Program-made: the position numbers and the translations under genes
Shown: positions 27,101-37,945 of the stretch, in pieces
How positions within the stretch are numbered: position 1 is the first letter of the stretch
Layout of the letters: every line of letters begins with the position of its first letter
The notes under the pieces: model-generated
What the model saw: only the letters and a program-made list of their open reading frames with translations
Databases searched by the model: none
What the model was told of the DNA's origin: nothing
Source: Lethocerus indicus
Taxonomy: Eukaryota > Arthropoda > Insecta > Hemiptera > Belostomatidae
Length of the DNA: 64,000 nt
Direction: 5' to 3'
NCBI GenBank assembly: GCA_019843655.1
Contig: JACDQD010000006.1
Coordinates: forward strand, 4,642,034 to 4,706,033

Positions 27101-28191
27101 GGAATATCGAGAGTAATACGTTCACGCCTGAAAACCATACGGGAACTTCCTGCTTCAACGTCCCCGAAGAATACATTCCTACCGAGGAAGGAAACTCCCT
27201 TAAAGTAAACTTTTACTCGTTATGCAGAAACGTAACCGAGGTTCTTCCCACAACATTACGCGATCTTACCGGTAGCTAGTCAGTGAAATATAAAACTAAT
27301 TTATTTAAAATTTTACTTTTAAAATATAACTTTCCGGAAAGTTTTCTCCTAATCGAATCCTATTGTAGAAACTACCGGGATGTCCATTTCTTTCATGTTT
27401 AAATTCGTAATATTCGTGTTATTTTACACTGTGTTCGATTACCGGTATCGTTTTGCAGAATTATACTGACTCTCCTGTTCAACGTAAGCCTAAACAAGGA
27501 GGGATTGACGGCGATTCAAAGCGAGAAACCGATGATGACGACCATAGGCCGTCTGATGACCGGCCGGAGGTCGGACGAACTGAAGACGATAACGCTCAGG
27601 CTGCTCCAGTCCATTACCGCCGACATCCAGTCATCGACAGCGCTCAACCTCATCGAGGACAACGTAAAACGAATAGGATAACGATAATATAAGAAACCTA
27701 TTAAATTATACACGAGGGTTTGGAATATAATCGAAGCTGTTCAGATTCAGCGGATAAGGAAAAGATTCAATGGAATGACAATTAGAATTTATACGTTTTT
27801 CTCTTTTCCCAACCTTTCGTCTATTTTCCCGCGTCTACTGGTGACAGGTACCGCTGAGCAGAATGGAGTATCTGATGCTGACTTTGGAGAAATACGAAGC
27901 CGAATACGTAAAAAAAATATTGGCCAATATCAAGAAAGCCCAAGAGACCATCGGCGCACCAACATTTGTGAGCATTTAAACATTTTCTTCCCGGTAGTAC
28001 TGGAATTTTATGCGTACCGACCGAATGAAATAATCTACTTGTTTTGTTTCAAATATTCGGATAATTCGAATACTGTTTGAAATATTTTTCAACAGGAAAA
28101 AGAAGAGAAGAAAGCCGAAAATATGGCCGAGGGAGATATAATTGTTCAGGGCAAGACTGTCGGTCGCTGCCGAAAGGTTGTCAAGTTCTAA
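23452..28191 (+). CDS. HSF2BP: HSF2BP (MEILB2)-like protein with Cys-motif N-terminal extension, 14 exons
   Basis: Exons: 23452-23476, 23579-23632, 23914-23985, 24188-24250, 24386-24682, 24991-25092, 25213-25305, 25500-25559, 25810-25881, 26226-26452, 26681-26946, 27459-27663, 27848-27967, 28096-28191; all join in frame to 583 aa. Residues about 280-335 are coiled coil, then an armadillo-like C-terminal half. Diagnostic pieces are LYCASLGSVLAALVW, FVMSMTGILANLAAVPEGR and LTLLFNVSLNKEGL, which align with human HSF2BP (EYCTEMGAAACTLLW, FVFALAGIVTNVAA, LMSLYNVSINLKGL). The human protein brings BRCA2 to meiotic recombination sites. Residues 1-280 have no counterpart there: seven exons carry Cys or CxC/CxxC motifs (six of them at the exon's 3' end just before a phase-1 intron), and exon 5 is a Lys/Glu-rich linker. 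The donor at 26453 (GTTAAT) is weak. An alternative C-terminus uses a donor at 28177, then exons 28391-28500 and 28631-28640. Confidence 0.85.
24106..24143. repeat. (TA)n microsatellite
   Basis: Uninterrupted TA run of about 38 bp inside an intron of the HSF2BP-like gene. Confidence 0.95.
25183..25208. repeat. (TA)n microsatellite next to a splice acceptor
   Basis: TA run of about 25 bp that ends at the TTTCAG acceptor of exon 7 of the HSF2BP-like gene (exon starts 25213), so it replaces most of the usual pyrimidine tract. Confidence 0.9.
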
Positions 28192-28640
28192 TTATTACGC
28201 TTCAGACATTTAGACAATAATATTCGCAGCAAATCTGATTTCTAAACATTTTTGTATTGGCTATGGACCTAGGCCTATGGGGTCTTTACGAGGACGTATG
28301 GCTAACAAAAACCTTTATGAAAACGGTGTCAATCTCGTTTGTCACATTCAATATAATATCATTGAGATCCAATTCCCGATTTTTTTTTAGATTTTGGAAA
28401 ACTTAGAGAAAGTAAATGAGGAAAGGAATAAGAAAAAAGTGGAATATCTAAAGAAACAATGGGACGCGTCTCCAGAGCAGTCCAACTTAGATTTACCCAG
28501 GTATTGTTTCCTGTATACACAGGGGAACATGTCGCTTATTATTTAGAAATTAGAGAAAGTATAATATTGTTAATCCTAAGTATAAATACTTTACAAGGTA
28601 AAGGACCTCCATTTGCTTCAACTTTTGCAGATTTCTATGA

Positions 28641-29047
28641 ATGCGATTGCACACTGAATTCTCGACACGAAGTGGATACATATGCCGATAAATGAGAGTA
28701 TGAGTGAATTACAGGATTCGCTGCATATTTCAATCGTGAGTTTAACGGTGCATTTAAAAGTGTGTAAATTAAATAATTGTTTACGTAACTTTTGCTTCAA
28801 ATTGGCGAATGCAAGAGAGTATATGTGCCTAAAGTATTTAACCCTCTATGGGCCGAATTTGTATTTTATTGGGGGATGTTGTTTGTCTTCTTTGAGTTGA
28901 CGGGGGTGGGGTGGGTTTTGCTAATCGGTTTGAGTCTATGTCGAATTATAAGTTAAGTATATATTTGATCACACAACTGGTCCCAACTACAAGGTTCTGA
29001 CTTCCAAATATATGACAGGACTCCTATCTGGTATTGTGTATTTACGT
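28641..29047. other. intergenic sequence with a dispersed-repeat segment
   Basis: No gene seen. It contains the dispersed segment at 28874-28941 described separately and leads into the first minisatellite array. Confidence 0.4.
28874..28941 (+). repeat. dispersed repeat segment, copy 1
   Basis: GGATGTTGTTTGTCTTCTTT and the next 45 bases recur in inverted orientation at 45929-45990, with a few changes and a short indel. The copy lies about 100 bp before the flank of minisatellite array A, so it may be part of the same mobile family. Confidence 0.75.
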
Positions 29048-29747
29048 TCATAAAAGTTTTCCTGTTGATTCGAAATGTAAAAACGTTTATTTTTAGTAAT
29101 CTAGTTAATCGTTGCAAGTGCGTCTATCGAACTTTAGTTAAGTACATTTCCGCACCACTCTCAAGGGGGCGCTAGTTTATCGGTGCAAGTGAACCAAACG
29201 AACTTTAGTTAAGTACATTTCCGCACCACCCTCAGGGGGCGCTAGTTTATCGGTGCAATTAAACAAACGAACTTTAGTTAAGTACATTTCCGCACCACCC
29301 TCAAGGGGCGCTAGTTTATCGGTGCAAGTGTACCCATCGAACTTTAGTTAAGTACATTTCCGCACCACCCTCAGGGGGCGCTAGTTTATCGGTGCAAGTG
29401 AACCAAACGAACTTTAGTTAAGTACATTTCCGCACCACCCTCAGGGGGCGCTAGTTTATCGGTGCAATTGAACCAAACGAACTTTAGTTAAGTACATTTC
29501 CGCACCACCCTCAGGGGGCGCTTGTTTATCGGTACAAGTGCACCCATCGAACTTTAGTTAAGTACATTTCCGCACCACACTCAGGGGGGCGCTTGTTTAT
29601 CGGTACAAATGCACCCATCGAACTTTAGTTAAGTACATTTCCGCACCACCCTCAGGGGGCGCTAGTTTATCAGCACAAGTGCACCCATCGAACTTTAGTT
29701 AAGTACACTTCCGCACCACCCTCAGGGGGCGCTAGTTATCGGTGCAT
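29048..29747 (+). repeat. 70-bp minisatellite array A (about 9 units) with flank
   Basis: Nine copies of a unit containing CGAACTTTAGTTAAGTACAT, then TTCCGCACCACCCTCAGG and GCGCTAGTTTATCGGTGCAA, spaced 69-71 bp (units start near 29128, 29199, 29268 and so on). The outer 63-70 bp (29048-29110, containing AAAACGTTTATTTTTAG) is shared, inverted, with the outer end of array B. Confidence 0.95.
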
Positions 29748-30562
29748 GTATCGGTGTGTGATGTTATCATTAAATCTACTCCATATACAGAGTATATGTA
29801 AACTTTAAATATGAAGATTTATATTTAAAATGGCATTTATTTAAATGGCAGAAACCATATCAGGATAGAATGTGTACGCGGCATAATTCACTCCTTCTGA
29901 CGAGTAACTGACGAATTCATAAGAGAAAGGCGTGTTTAGATTAATTTATTTATCTTTGCATTCCTGCTCTACGAATTTTTCAGTTATTTATCAATCAGAG
30001 GCTTCCAACTGGATCTGTCACTATAATATGCTGCCTATTGGATTACACTAATTTACCATTACTGTACTACTTTTTTTTCGATGTTCTACAAAACAAAGCA
30101 AAAACGGGCCAATTTCTAAAAGTCTTTTTGTCTGTTTTCAGATACGCTCCCAATTGAGACACCTTGTAAATTTAAAAATTGCCTATTCCTCCACATTATA
30201 TTAATGAGTTCAATTTTTTTCACAATGTATACAAATTTTGTAGGCAATTGTTTGTTTACTAAAGTTTGAATTAATAAACTGTGTAACTCAATAATTTGTA
30301 AATGAAAACCAGCATTTTCTTTTGTATTACTATTTATTAACCCGCAGTGATTAGATCACATGAATTTTTGACTACCGATACAATATATGATATATAATAT
30401 AATTGTATACTTTATTAGAATAGATACTGAGATTATCACGGGATGCAGAATATGAACTGCAAATTATGTAGTCGAAAAGTGTATTTGAAAAGTTTAATAC
30501 AGTTAAAAACTAATAATAATATAGACCTAAAGATAAAAGAAATATCAGGGTCGAATGAGTTA
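29748..30562. other. intergenic, 3' flank of SF3B5
   Basis: AT-rich; the part nearest SF3B5 is its probable 3' UTR with a minus-strand AATAAA at 30332-30337. No other gene seen. Confidence 0.45.
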
Positions 30563-30820
30563 TTAATCTTCTGGCTTTTCTGGCGGTGGCCCGCACGGCT
30601 GAAGCATCCTTTCCATTAGGTTGAACCGAATTCTTGCTTTGGCCTCATTTTCGGCTATGGCAAAGAAGTTTAGCATGTCGAAGTGTCCCATGTACGAGGA
30701 ATATGAGTCCCTGTGCTGGTTGAGCAGCCATTCGAATTTCGTTGTGTCCGCATGACCCGTGCCAATGTATTTTGATTGCAAATGTTCCAGCTGACTGTGA
30801 ATATTGTATCTGTCACCCAT
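30563..30820 (-). CDS. SF3B5: splicing factor 3B subunit 5 (SF3b10)
   Basis: An uninterrupted 85-aa coding sequence in one exon. It is nearly identical to the human protein across its length: YNIHSQLEHLQSKYIGTGH, ADTTKFEWLLNQHRDSYSSY, MGHFDMLNFFAIAENEAKAR, LMERMLQPCGPPPEKPE. SF3B5 is a small core subunit of the SF3b complex of U2 snRNP, which recognises the intron branch point in the nucleus. The ATG at 30820 was chosen because it matches the family start (M-x-DRYxIHSQ) and because an acceptor (TTTATTTCTAG) lies 15 bases upstream at about 30835, making the more upstream in-frame sequence intronic. A 5' UTR exon ending at about 31784 with donor GTAAGT is a plausible partner. Confidence 0.97.
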   Translation of the reverse strand: MGDRYNIHSQLEHLQSKYIGTGHADTTKFEWLLNQHRDSYSSYMGHFDMLNFFAIAENEAKARIRFNLMERMLQPCGPPPEKPED

Positions 30821-30835
30821 TTTCAAGTATGAGAT

Positions 30836-32368
30836 CCCTAGAAATAAATCAAAGAATATGAGCATAACGCTTGCAACAAAACTCATCTATACAATGAATA
30901 CTCATTAATTCAAAATGAGCATTTGATGACTCCTCTAACTACATGTACCTCAATGCATTGCGTATAAATATGATACATAAACTACTAAAACAGATTTACA
31001 TAGATTATACTTTTTGCCTCCAGCAGTATTCATAGGATATTAAAATTATTCAAAATGTTCCTAAATTAAAAGGATCCTGCCATGTAAACATTTTACATGG
31101 TTATTTATACATTTAGATTCAATCAGTATATAAGATATTGAAAAAATTCGTTCCTCAAAACTATTGCTTCTATTTTCTTTGGCAATGGATAATTTAAACA
31201 TTAATCATCAAAATGTGTTTTGTCAGAAATACAATGATACAAAACAAACTTTCCTCCAATTACAAAATTCTATTTACACATTAATGAAAATTGATTAGTC
31301 AGCAATCACAAATCCAATAATAAGCTGTGTAGAAGGACTGAGGAAAAATTTTAAATGTTACTTTTGCATCAGTATAGGAAATATGGTTGGTATATATCGG
31401 TATAGTAAAATTTGATTATAAAAGTAAAAAATCCACAAGCAGATATATTACAGCTTAAAAGAATATCTGAAGGTTATGTTGTGAGTTTTAAGATATACAT
31501 AAAAACACTTCAATAATTTTCAATGTTATTGTTTAAATATTAGAATTATTCACTAATTTAAAAAAAATGGATGTAAAATTATTTAACAAAATGTTTCAAT
31601 AATGAATCATACACCTTTTTAAATGTTTACTGTACAAAGCACAGGCCAATCCAATTCGTTTTATTTTAAAATTATTTCTCATAATTTCTGGACCCTCTAC
31701 TACAATATTATACAAAGAAAATAAACGCTTATGGTATTTATTAATATACTCCTAAACAATAATAAGCTCAAAAATTAACTTACGTATGGAAAATGACTAA
31801 CAAGACACGGACAGAGCACAAACAGAATATAAACACAAACAAGATAACCTTAATGGAACCTCCGTGAGTATCTCTGAAGGTGTACCAACTGTCCATTGAT
31901 TTTCTTATTAATATAAATTATATAATAAGTAATAGGGTATTCCTAATAATAAAGTATTATATGTAACAACACATATGAGTACTATAAGTAATAATAAATA
32001 CTTTACGTTTTTTAATAATTAAACATTATGAGTGAATCTTAAACACACATTTCTATTACAACATATTTTGCATTATAATAGTATTGGTGCAACTTTACGG
32101 AATTATCGAAACATAAAAGGGAGGAAATGAATGGTTTATTTGCACCAACCAGAATTATATACATTATATAAGTCTTGTACATCAATATAAGTTAATGGAT
32201 GTAAAATATATCATAATACACCTGAAGCTCGTGGGGGAGGGTTTCGGGACTGTTTTAAGTTTCATAAAAAATAGAAGAATTTATAATAAAAAAATTATAT
32301 ATTTAGAAAAATAATATTTACATTCATATTTACATTCAAAAACATTTTAGGAAACATCAGCAGTTTTG
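30836..32368. other. SF3B5 upstream region
   Basis: AT-rich sequence with no coding gene visible. It contains the probable first intron and 5' UTR exon of SF3B5 (donor at 31783 on the minus strand). Confidence 0.4.
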
Positions 32369-33343
32369 TTAACGGTATACAAGTGGTTTTGGTCCCAGAA
32401 ATACATCTTTCCATCCATAACTCGTTGTTCCGGAAAAAGGAAACTGAAAATAGAATAAAACGTATTAAATATAATGAAAAAAAAATGATTACTGGAAGTA
32501 GGCTTTTTCATTTCTTACTTGTAAGGGGCACGAGCAATAGTTGATTGGACAGCAGAAGCCGAAAACGTGTTGCCAATTTTTTGGAGCCATTTTGCAAGCC
32601 TCGCATTCCTACGGAACAATTCTTATCATTCAACTGGGATAAATAAGTAATAAAAGAAAGCCTGGGGAATACGAAAAATCTAGTTTTACCGATATAAATA
32701 GGTTTCCTAATTATGTTTAATAGTTTCTTTCAGAACAGTTATCATAATAAAGCGATTATTTACTTTGATTTTTAAACAACCGACCGTCAATATCATCCTG
32801 TAAATTACTGTAGACTATGCACACCGTGACAGTAAATTCCTGGGGCTGCAATTCGCTGCAACCAATGACGCTATTTACAAGCACTTTGATGTTCTCAACA
32901 ACTACACATTGTTCACTTTTAAATATTTATAATTTTTATAATAAAATGCAAATTTAATTATATACATGCTCGAATAAATAGGTTAATAACAGTATAAAAC
33001 AATAATAAACTTCAAAATCGCGATCTTCCGTTTCCAATCTCCGATTTGTACCAACTGAAGACCGGCTTTCGCGTCTCGCCATTCTTCTGGATTGTGGACT
33101 GCTCACTTGTGCAGGCGCTTCACTAATTTACTAAAGGAATACCAAGGATGGCGAAAAGTCGAAACCGATTCAATATAGACCCAAATAAATGAGTGATGAT
33201 ATTGCAAACCCGCGCGGACTCCCAGGCGGGTTCCTATTTGTTCGAAGACAAGTCGCTAATACCATAAATCGTTTAAGGTGCCTTACCTGCACTAGGTATA
33301 GGAACGCGAGCAGAGCTACGGCTATACACTTGTTGGCCGCCAT
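32369..33343 (-). CDS. secreted 73-aa cysteine-rich peptide, three exons
   Basis: Exons on the minus strand are 33343-33287, 32608-32519 and 32443-32369, all joined in phase 0 by GT-AG introns (donors GTAAGG and GTAAGA). Exon 1 encodes a signal peptide, MAANKCIAVALLAFLYLVQ, ending exactly at the first intron. The mature part of 54 residues starts ECEAC and has six cysteines all in its first half (spacing C-x2-C-x13-CC-x4-C-x-C), followed by an aromatic, Cys-free tail ending PLVYR. I do not recognise the family. It shares the signal-peptide-exon plan with the larger secreted genes to its right. A TATA box lies about 85 bp upstream of the ATG. No exon exceeds 90 bases, so simple ORF scanning misses it. 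Confidence 0.72.
33146..33182 (+). mobile_element. degraded copy of the hammerhead-like dispersed element
   Basis: GATGGCGAAAAGTCGAAACC and the following bases match about three quarters of the core at 36597-36632. It sits in the first intron of the 73-aa peptide gene. Confidence 0.45.
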
Positions 33344-33425
33344 CCTTTTCACGGCTCCGTGTAACTATTATGGCGACAGAAGAAGTATATGTCGAAAGGA
33401 CAGCGGTGAAACAAAAATTGACCTC

Positions 33426-33434
33426 CCTATATAC
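33426..33434 (-). promoter_or_regulatory. TATA box of the 73-aa peptide gene
   Basis: On the minus strand CGTATATAGG lies about 85 bp upstream of the start codon at 33343, a suitable distance for a short 5' UTR. Confidence 0.5.
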
Positions 33435-34466
33435 GTTCAGTGGTCGGACTCCGAAGACCCCCGATGGTGGGGACTGGTTATTTATGACAACAATGTCCCG
33501 CGGAGTTCGGCGGGCTCAAGGCCGGCACGTTCCGCAATTTGAAATAACTGGAACCCCCGGTAGTTGTACAATTCGGAAACACGTTCGCGGGCATCCGGGC
33601 AACTGAAAATAAAGGAAAACTGCGCTCTTTTGACAATCGCTAATTAGCTAGTTGCCCCGGTGTCGAGCCTGCCCGCGGGAAATTTACGATTGTGCAACCC
33701 TGAAATAGGCTATAGGAAAATGACTGTACCGAGTCTTGTAGACTTTTCACGCACATCGGGTTTATACTATAATAGTGGCGCTTTTTATTAGCTGGATGTC
33801 AATGACAATAGGGAAAACCCCATCCCATGTGTGGGAAATACGCCAGTATTCACGCTTTTAAACCTACAATAATTTTTGTTTGTATAAATGGATACAGTAT
33901 TTTATTTAATGTATAATGCATAATAATGCTATACATTACTGCGACTGGAGGAGAATTATGGTATTTTTTAAAATTTCATTTGGATAGTATAAATAAGTGA
34001 TGTTTGATGCGAAAAAGATGTTCTGTTAATGGCGGCGTTCGTGCTGCTACTTATTATTCTTATTGCATTTTTTAGGTCATTCTCGCTTCTGGTGAGCATG
34101 GTTGAAAGTTTTGCTCTTAATTACTATTATCAGTTTATTTTTTGAAATATAATTTAGTAACCGTGAACATAAATGAACCAGGCTGACAACTCGAGTGAAA
34201 CTTTCGGATAAAAATTGGTGCTAAGAGAAAACACTTTTTTTAATCTTATGTTTTAAGAAATTGTTAAGGGAATATCCAAATAAATAGATAGTTAAATTTT
34301 ATTTTGAATCCATCCTCTTAAAGTGTATAATCGACACGTAAAGATAGCGGTCGTTTTGCTATTGACTGTTAGTGTCTTGTTGAACGCCGTCGTGTTGAGT
34401 TCAAATTGATCAACTGGCGCTGCCTCTAGAATAAGAAAGCGAAGGATAAAACGTCGTTCGGTAGCC
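33435..34466. other. intergenic between two divergent secreted-protein genes
   Basis: About 1 kb shared upstream region of the 73-aa peptide gene (-) and the 137-aa protein gene (+). I see no gene in it and no obvious TATA box for the right-hand gene. Confidence 0.4.
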
Positions 34467-35568
34467 ATGAAGATGTCTTCTTTGGCTTGGGCTCTGTTGG
34501 TGCTTGCGGCGATTGTTCAGGTTAGATCGTTTCTTAAGTGGTCATGAATTTAAAAAATGAGTACTACAGTGGTACTCGTTATATTTAAATTATCTTTATG
34601 CTGCAGCTCCTTCAATTATTTTACTATAATTAGGACAGACACTATAGCGATAAGGCAAATGTAAGGAAAATCTTAGACCGCGTATGGAAAGCTGTATACT
34701 AAATCAACCTGATGTATAACGAAATTGCTCCTATCATTAATCGGTTAAAGGAACCGGTTGTGTGCATAACCGGACAGCGGGTTGACGATTATAAATTTAA
34801 CCAACCGAAACATTAAAAAACTACAATAGGCATGATAAAAAATGCGTATTACTTCCTTTTCAATAAAATAAAGCACGCTGAAATGAAAAACAAACGGAAA
34901 AATTGCGCTTATCGACGATATGAAGAGAATCGACGTAAAAGAATCTAATGTAGATAACGGCTGGGCGTGATGTTTTTCTATCGCTTAAGACAAAGAATAT
35001 GACAAAGAGCATCGACCCAAACCTAACCACTTTTGATGACTCAGTCTTTCGCTCCATCCGTTTGCCAAATGTTTTTACCGAGCAAACAGTTTCAGCGAAA
35101 TAGCTGAGCCAATTTTATATTTTATACATCTTGTATGTATCTTATAGTACCGTTTATATTCTTGTTTCTACTCTTAAAAATGCGCCATATTTGTTTTAAA
35201 TTCCACAGTGCAATTCCGAAGAGGCGGACACTGACAAAAAAGAGAAAAACGATGGAAAAAAGACCGACGGGGACGACGAAAATGTTGTTATGTACAGCAT
35301 TTCGAAGAAAATGTACTTCTATTCGGGAAAAGAGGAGCCGATGTTCGAAATACAGGTGGCCAAGATATCCAGGGTCGACCCGGCGAAGAGGTCACACTCC
35401 AAGAGCCAAAAGGGCGAGGGGGACAAGAAGGACTCGGTGAGGAAGTACGAGGCTTCCGTCCAGGATATTTGTAAACTTCTCCAGAAGGTCAACCCGATGC
35501 TTCTGCCAACATCGCCTTTAGATTTCCTCGCAGCCCACGAGTTCGCCACCTACAGAAACAACACTTGA
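34467..35568 (+). CDS. secreted 137-aa charged protein, unrecognised
   Basis: Exon 1 (34467-34520) encodes the signal peptide MKMSSLAWALLVLAAIVQ, followed at once by a phase-0 donor (GTTAGA). Exon 2 (35209-35568) follows a CCACAG acceptor and encodes 119 residues starting CNSEEADTDKKEKND. The first 28 mature residues are Asp/Lys/Glu-rich and probably disordered. The rest looks folded, with MYSISKKMYFYSGKEEPMFE and a second half ending in a helical stretch (QDICKLLQKVNPMLL). There is only one Cys, at the predicted mature N-terminus. I do not recognise a domain. The gene belongs by architecture to the signal-peptide-exon cluster; its product is the least repetitive of the set. Confidence 0.75.
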
Positions 35569-35881
35569 ATTTCAGGTACAGTTGTACGTTTAGAATGTAA
35601 CGCTCACGATCGCGGGCGACTCATCTACAGGCACTAAGAAGGAAGACTGTGCCGAGTGTACAGACAGGTCAATAACTAAGACTACATTTGTTTTTAATTT
35701 TTTGTGAACCTAATGGCGCTATCTACTGACCAAAATAGACCAACATTGGCCGAACGATTTGCCAGGACATCGGAACCAGCCCAACAGTACATCTAAATAA
35801 TAGCTTCGATATATAAGACATTATGAATGAATGTCGCAAAACAAAAAAAACCACAATACTGAAAAATCGGTGAAAAACCAA
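35569..35881. other. 3' flank of the 137-aa protein gene
   Basis: Short noncoding stretch up to minisatellite array B; nothing recognised. Confidence 0.4.
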
Positions 35882-36590
35882 TACGGGTGCACTTGCACCG
35901 ATTAACTAGCGCCCCCCTGAGTGTGGTGCGGAAATGTACTGAACTAAAGTTCGATGGGTACACTTGCACCGATAAACTAGCGCCCCGTGAGGGTGGTGCG
36001 GAAATGTACTTAACTAAAGTTCGATGGGTGCACTTGCACCGATAAACTAGCGCCCCTTGAGGGTGGTGCGGAAATGTACTGAACTAAAGTTCGATGGGTG
36101 CACTTGTACCGATAAACTAGCGCCCCCTGAGGGTGGTGCGGCAATGTACTTAACTAAAGTTCGATGGGTGCACTTGTACCAATAAACTAGCGCCCCCTGA
36201 GGGTGGTGCGGAAATGTACTTAACTAAAGTTCGATGGGTGCACTTGCACCGATAAACTAGCGCCCCTTGAGGGTGGTGCGGAAATGTACTTAACTAAAGT
36301 TCGATGGGTGCACTTGTACCGATAAACTAGCGCCCCCTGAGGGTGGTGCGGCAATGTACTTAACTAAAGTTCGATGGGTGCACTTGTACCGATAAACTAG
36401 CGCCCCTTGAGGGTGGTGCGGAAATGTACTTAACTAAAGTTCGATGGGTGCACTTGTACCGATAAACTAGCGCCCCCTGAGGGTGGTGCGGAAATGTACT
36501 TAACTAAAGTTCGATGGGTGCACTTGTAACGATTAACTAGATTACTAAAAATAAACGTTTTTACATTTTGAATCAGGAAAACTTTTATGA
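35882..36590 (-). repeat. 70-bp minisatellite array B (about 9 units) with flank, inverted relative to A
   Basis: Nine units of the same 70-bp sequence as array A, read on the minus strand. The outer flank (36539-36590) is the inverted match of 29048-29110. Units are cleaner than in array A (most differ by one or two bases). Confidence 0.95.
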
Positions 36591-36652
36591 TACTGAAGAT
36601 GGCGAGCAGCCGAAACCGATCTAGCTAAAGACCAAACTAGCGAAAGGAGACA
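36591..36652 (+). mobile_element. dispersed element core with hammerhead-like fold, copy next to array B
   Basis: CTGAAGA, a GGC/GCC stem, then CGAAACC, then a GATC...AGACC partly paired segment and ACTAGCGAAAGGAGACAG. About 60 bases match 46121-46182. It abuts the outer end of array B with no gap. Confidence 0.7.
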
Positions 36653-37945
36653 GAATTATCTATGATAATTATTTATCATATAATTATATTTTATAATGGT
36701 CGATACATTAATAAATAAAAAAAATTATGTTACAGGGAAAATTTGCAAAGGAAGTAACTAGGTGTTGAAAAGGAAGATTGATTGTAGCATAATCTGCGTG
36801 TGTTCATATAGGTAAATCAACAACAATATTATTATTACACTGTACCTTAATAATATTTACTTAATATCGATCTATTTATTGTGTTTACATTTCTGTGAAT
36901 TACATTAAAGTTCTTTGCAATATTGTGATTAAAGGAATTGAAATTAACTTAATTATATCTCTTAACTTAATTTCTCAACCTGAAACTTAATTTTTTTTAA
37001 TGTCGGTAATTATTTGCTTTATCGTTATATATTGTGATTTGAAGTAATCAGAAGTGCCGTATGAATCACAAACAGTTGTGAATCACATCCGATTGTAAGT
37101 AGACCTCTTTGGATGCTGAGCTATCACCGAATACCCTCCATAATAGAAATTAACGTTCACAATAGGAGAACATTTCCATTGAAAATCGCCAAATAATATT
37201 GACAACTAGTACAATACCAGAAGACTAAAATGCAGGTTTCAACTCCTTAATGTGATATATACCACTGGATGGATATTTTATTTGAATTTTATATAATAAG
37301 CATTTATCAGGAATCAATTTTGGTCAAGTATAAGTAATTAACAATTTTTATTTTTATTTCCTTTTTATTATGTACATAATATTATTGAACATATACATAT
37401 AAAAAAGCTACAATGTAGCAGTATTATATTATCTTGTATATTATAAACTGTTATAAACAAAAATATAACAAAGCTCTAATTACGTCTGTACTATTTGTCT
37501 TTCTATTCCTGCGATCTCCTATAATCTAAACACGCCTATCGTTTTAGCTTTGAAAATTGCGTAACATCTTTTATCTTAAACAAGAATTTAGTATTTAGAA
37601 AAATAACGTCTCGATGACATGCTGGGATAGCGTCCATCGCCAAATTTTTTTCGGTATCTCAGTCTTACAGTTTCGCATTTGCAAATTCCAACAATTTTGC
37701 GTATGTTGACCCGAAAAGAAAAGATTAGTTAAATGGAGGTTAATGGTCCGGTTTCGGTAGCATGAATCGGGTCTCGCCACAATCGGATTGCGTGTGTCAG
37801 GTACAATTTTACCGCAACAAAAAAAACTGATTTTAAATATCAATACTTTTATTTTGCATTTTTGCAACCTGTCCTGCATGCAGCATCGATATACGGGTTA
37901 CAGATAATTACTAAATTACATATTATGGATTAAAAAAGCGGTCGG
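36653..37945. other. intergenic, 3' flank of the 1562-aa gene
   Basis: AT-rich; a minus-strand AATAAA at 37848-37853 could end the 1562-aa gene transcript. The minus-strand frame at 37595-37879 lies past it and has no recognisable features. Confidence 0.4.

Noticed and set aside
29048..29747. CRISPR-like array of regular repeats
   Set aside because: The units are contiguous 70-bp tandem repeats without unique spacers, in a eukaryotic genome.
37595..37879. 94-aa minus-strand frame after the 1562-aa gene
   Set aside because: It overlaps a poly(A) signal region and has no domain or splice support.
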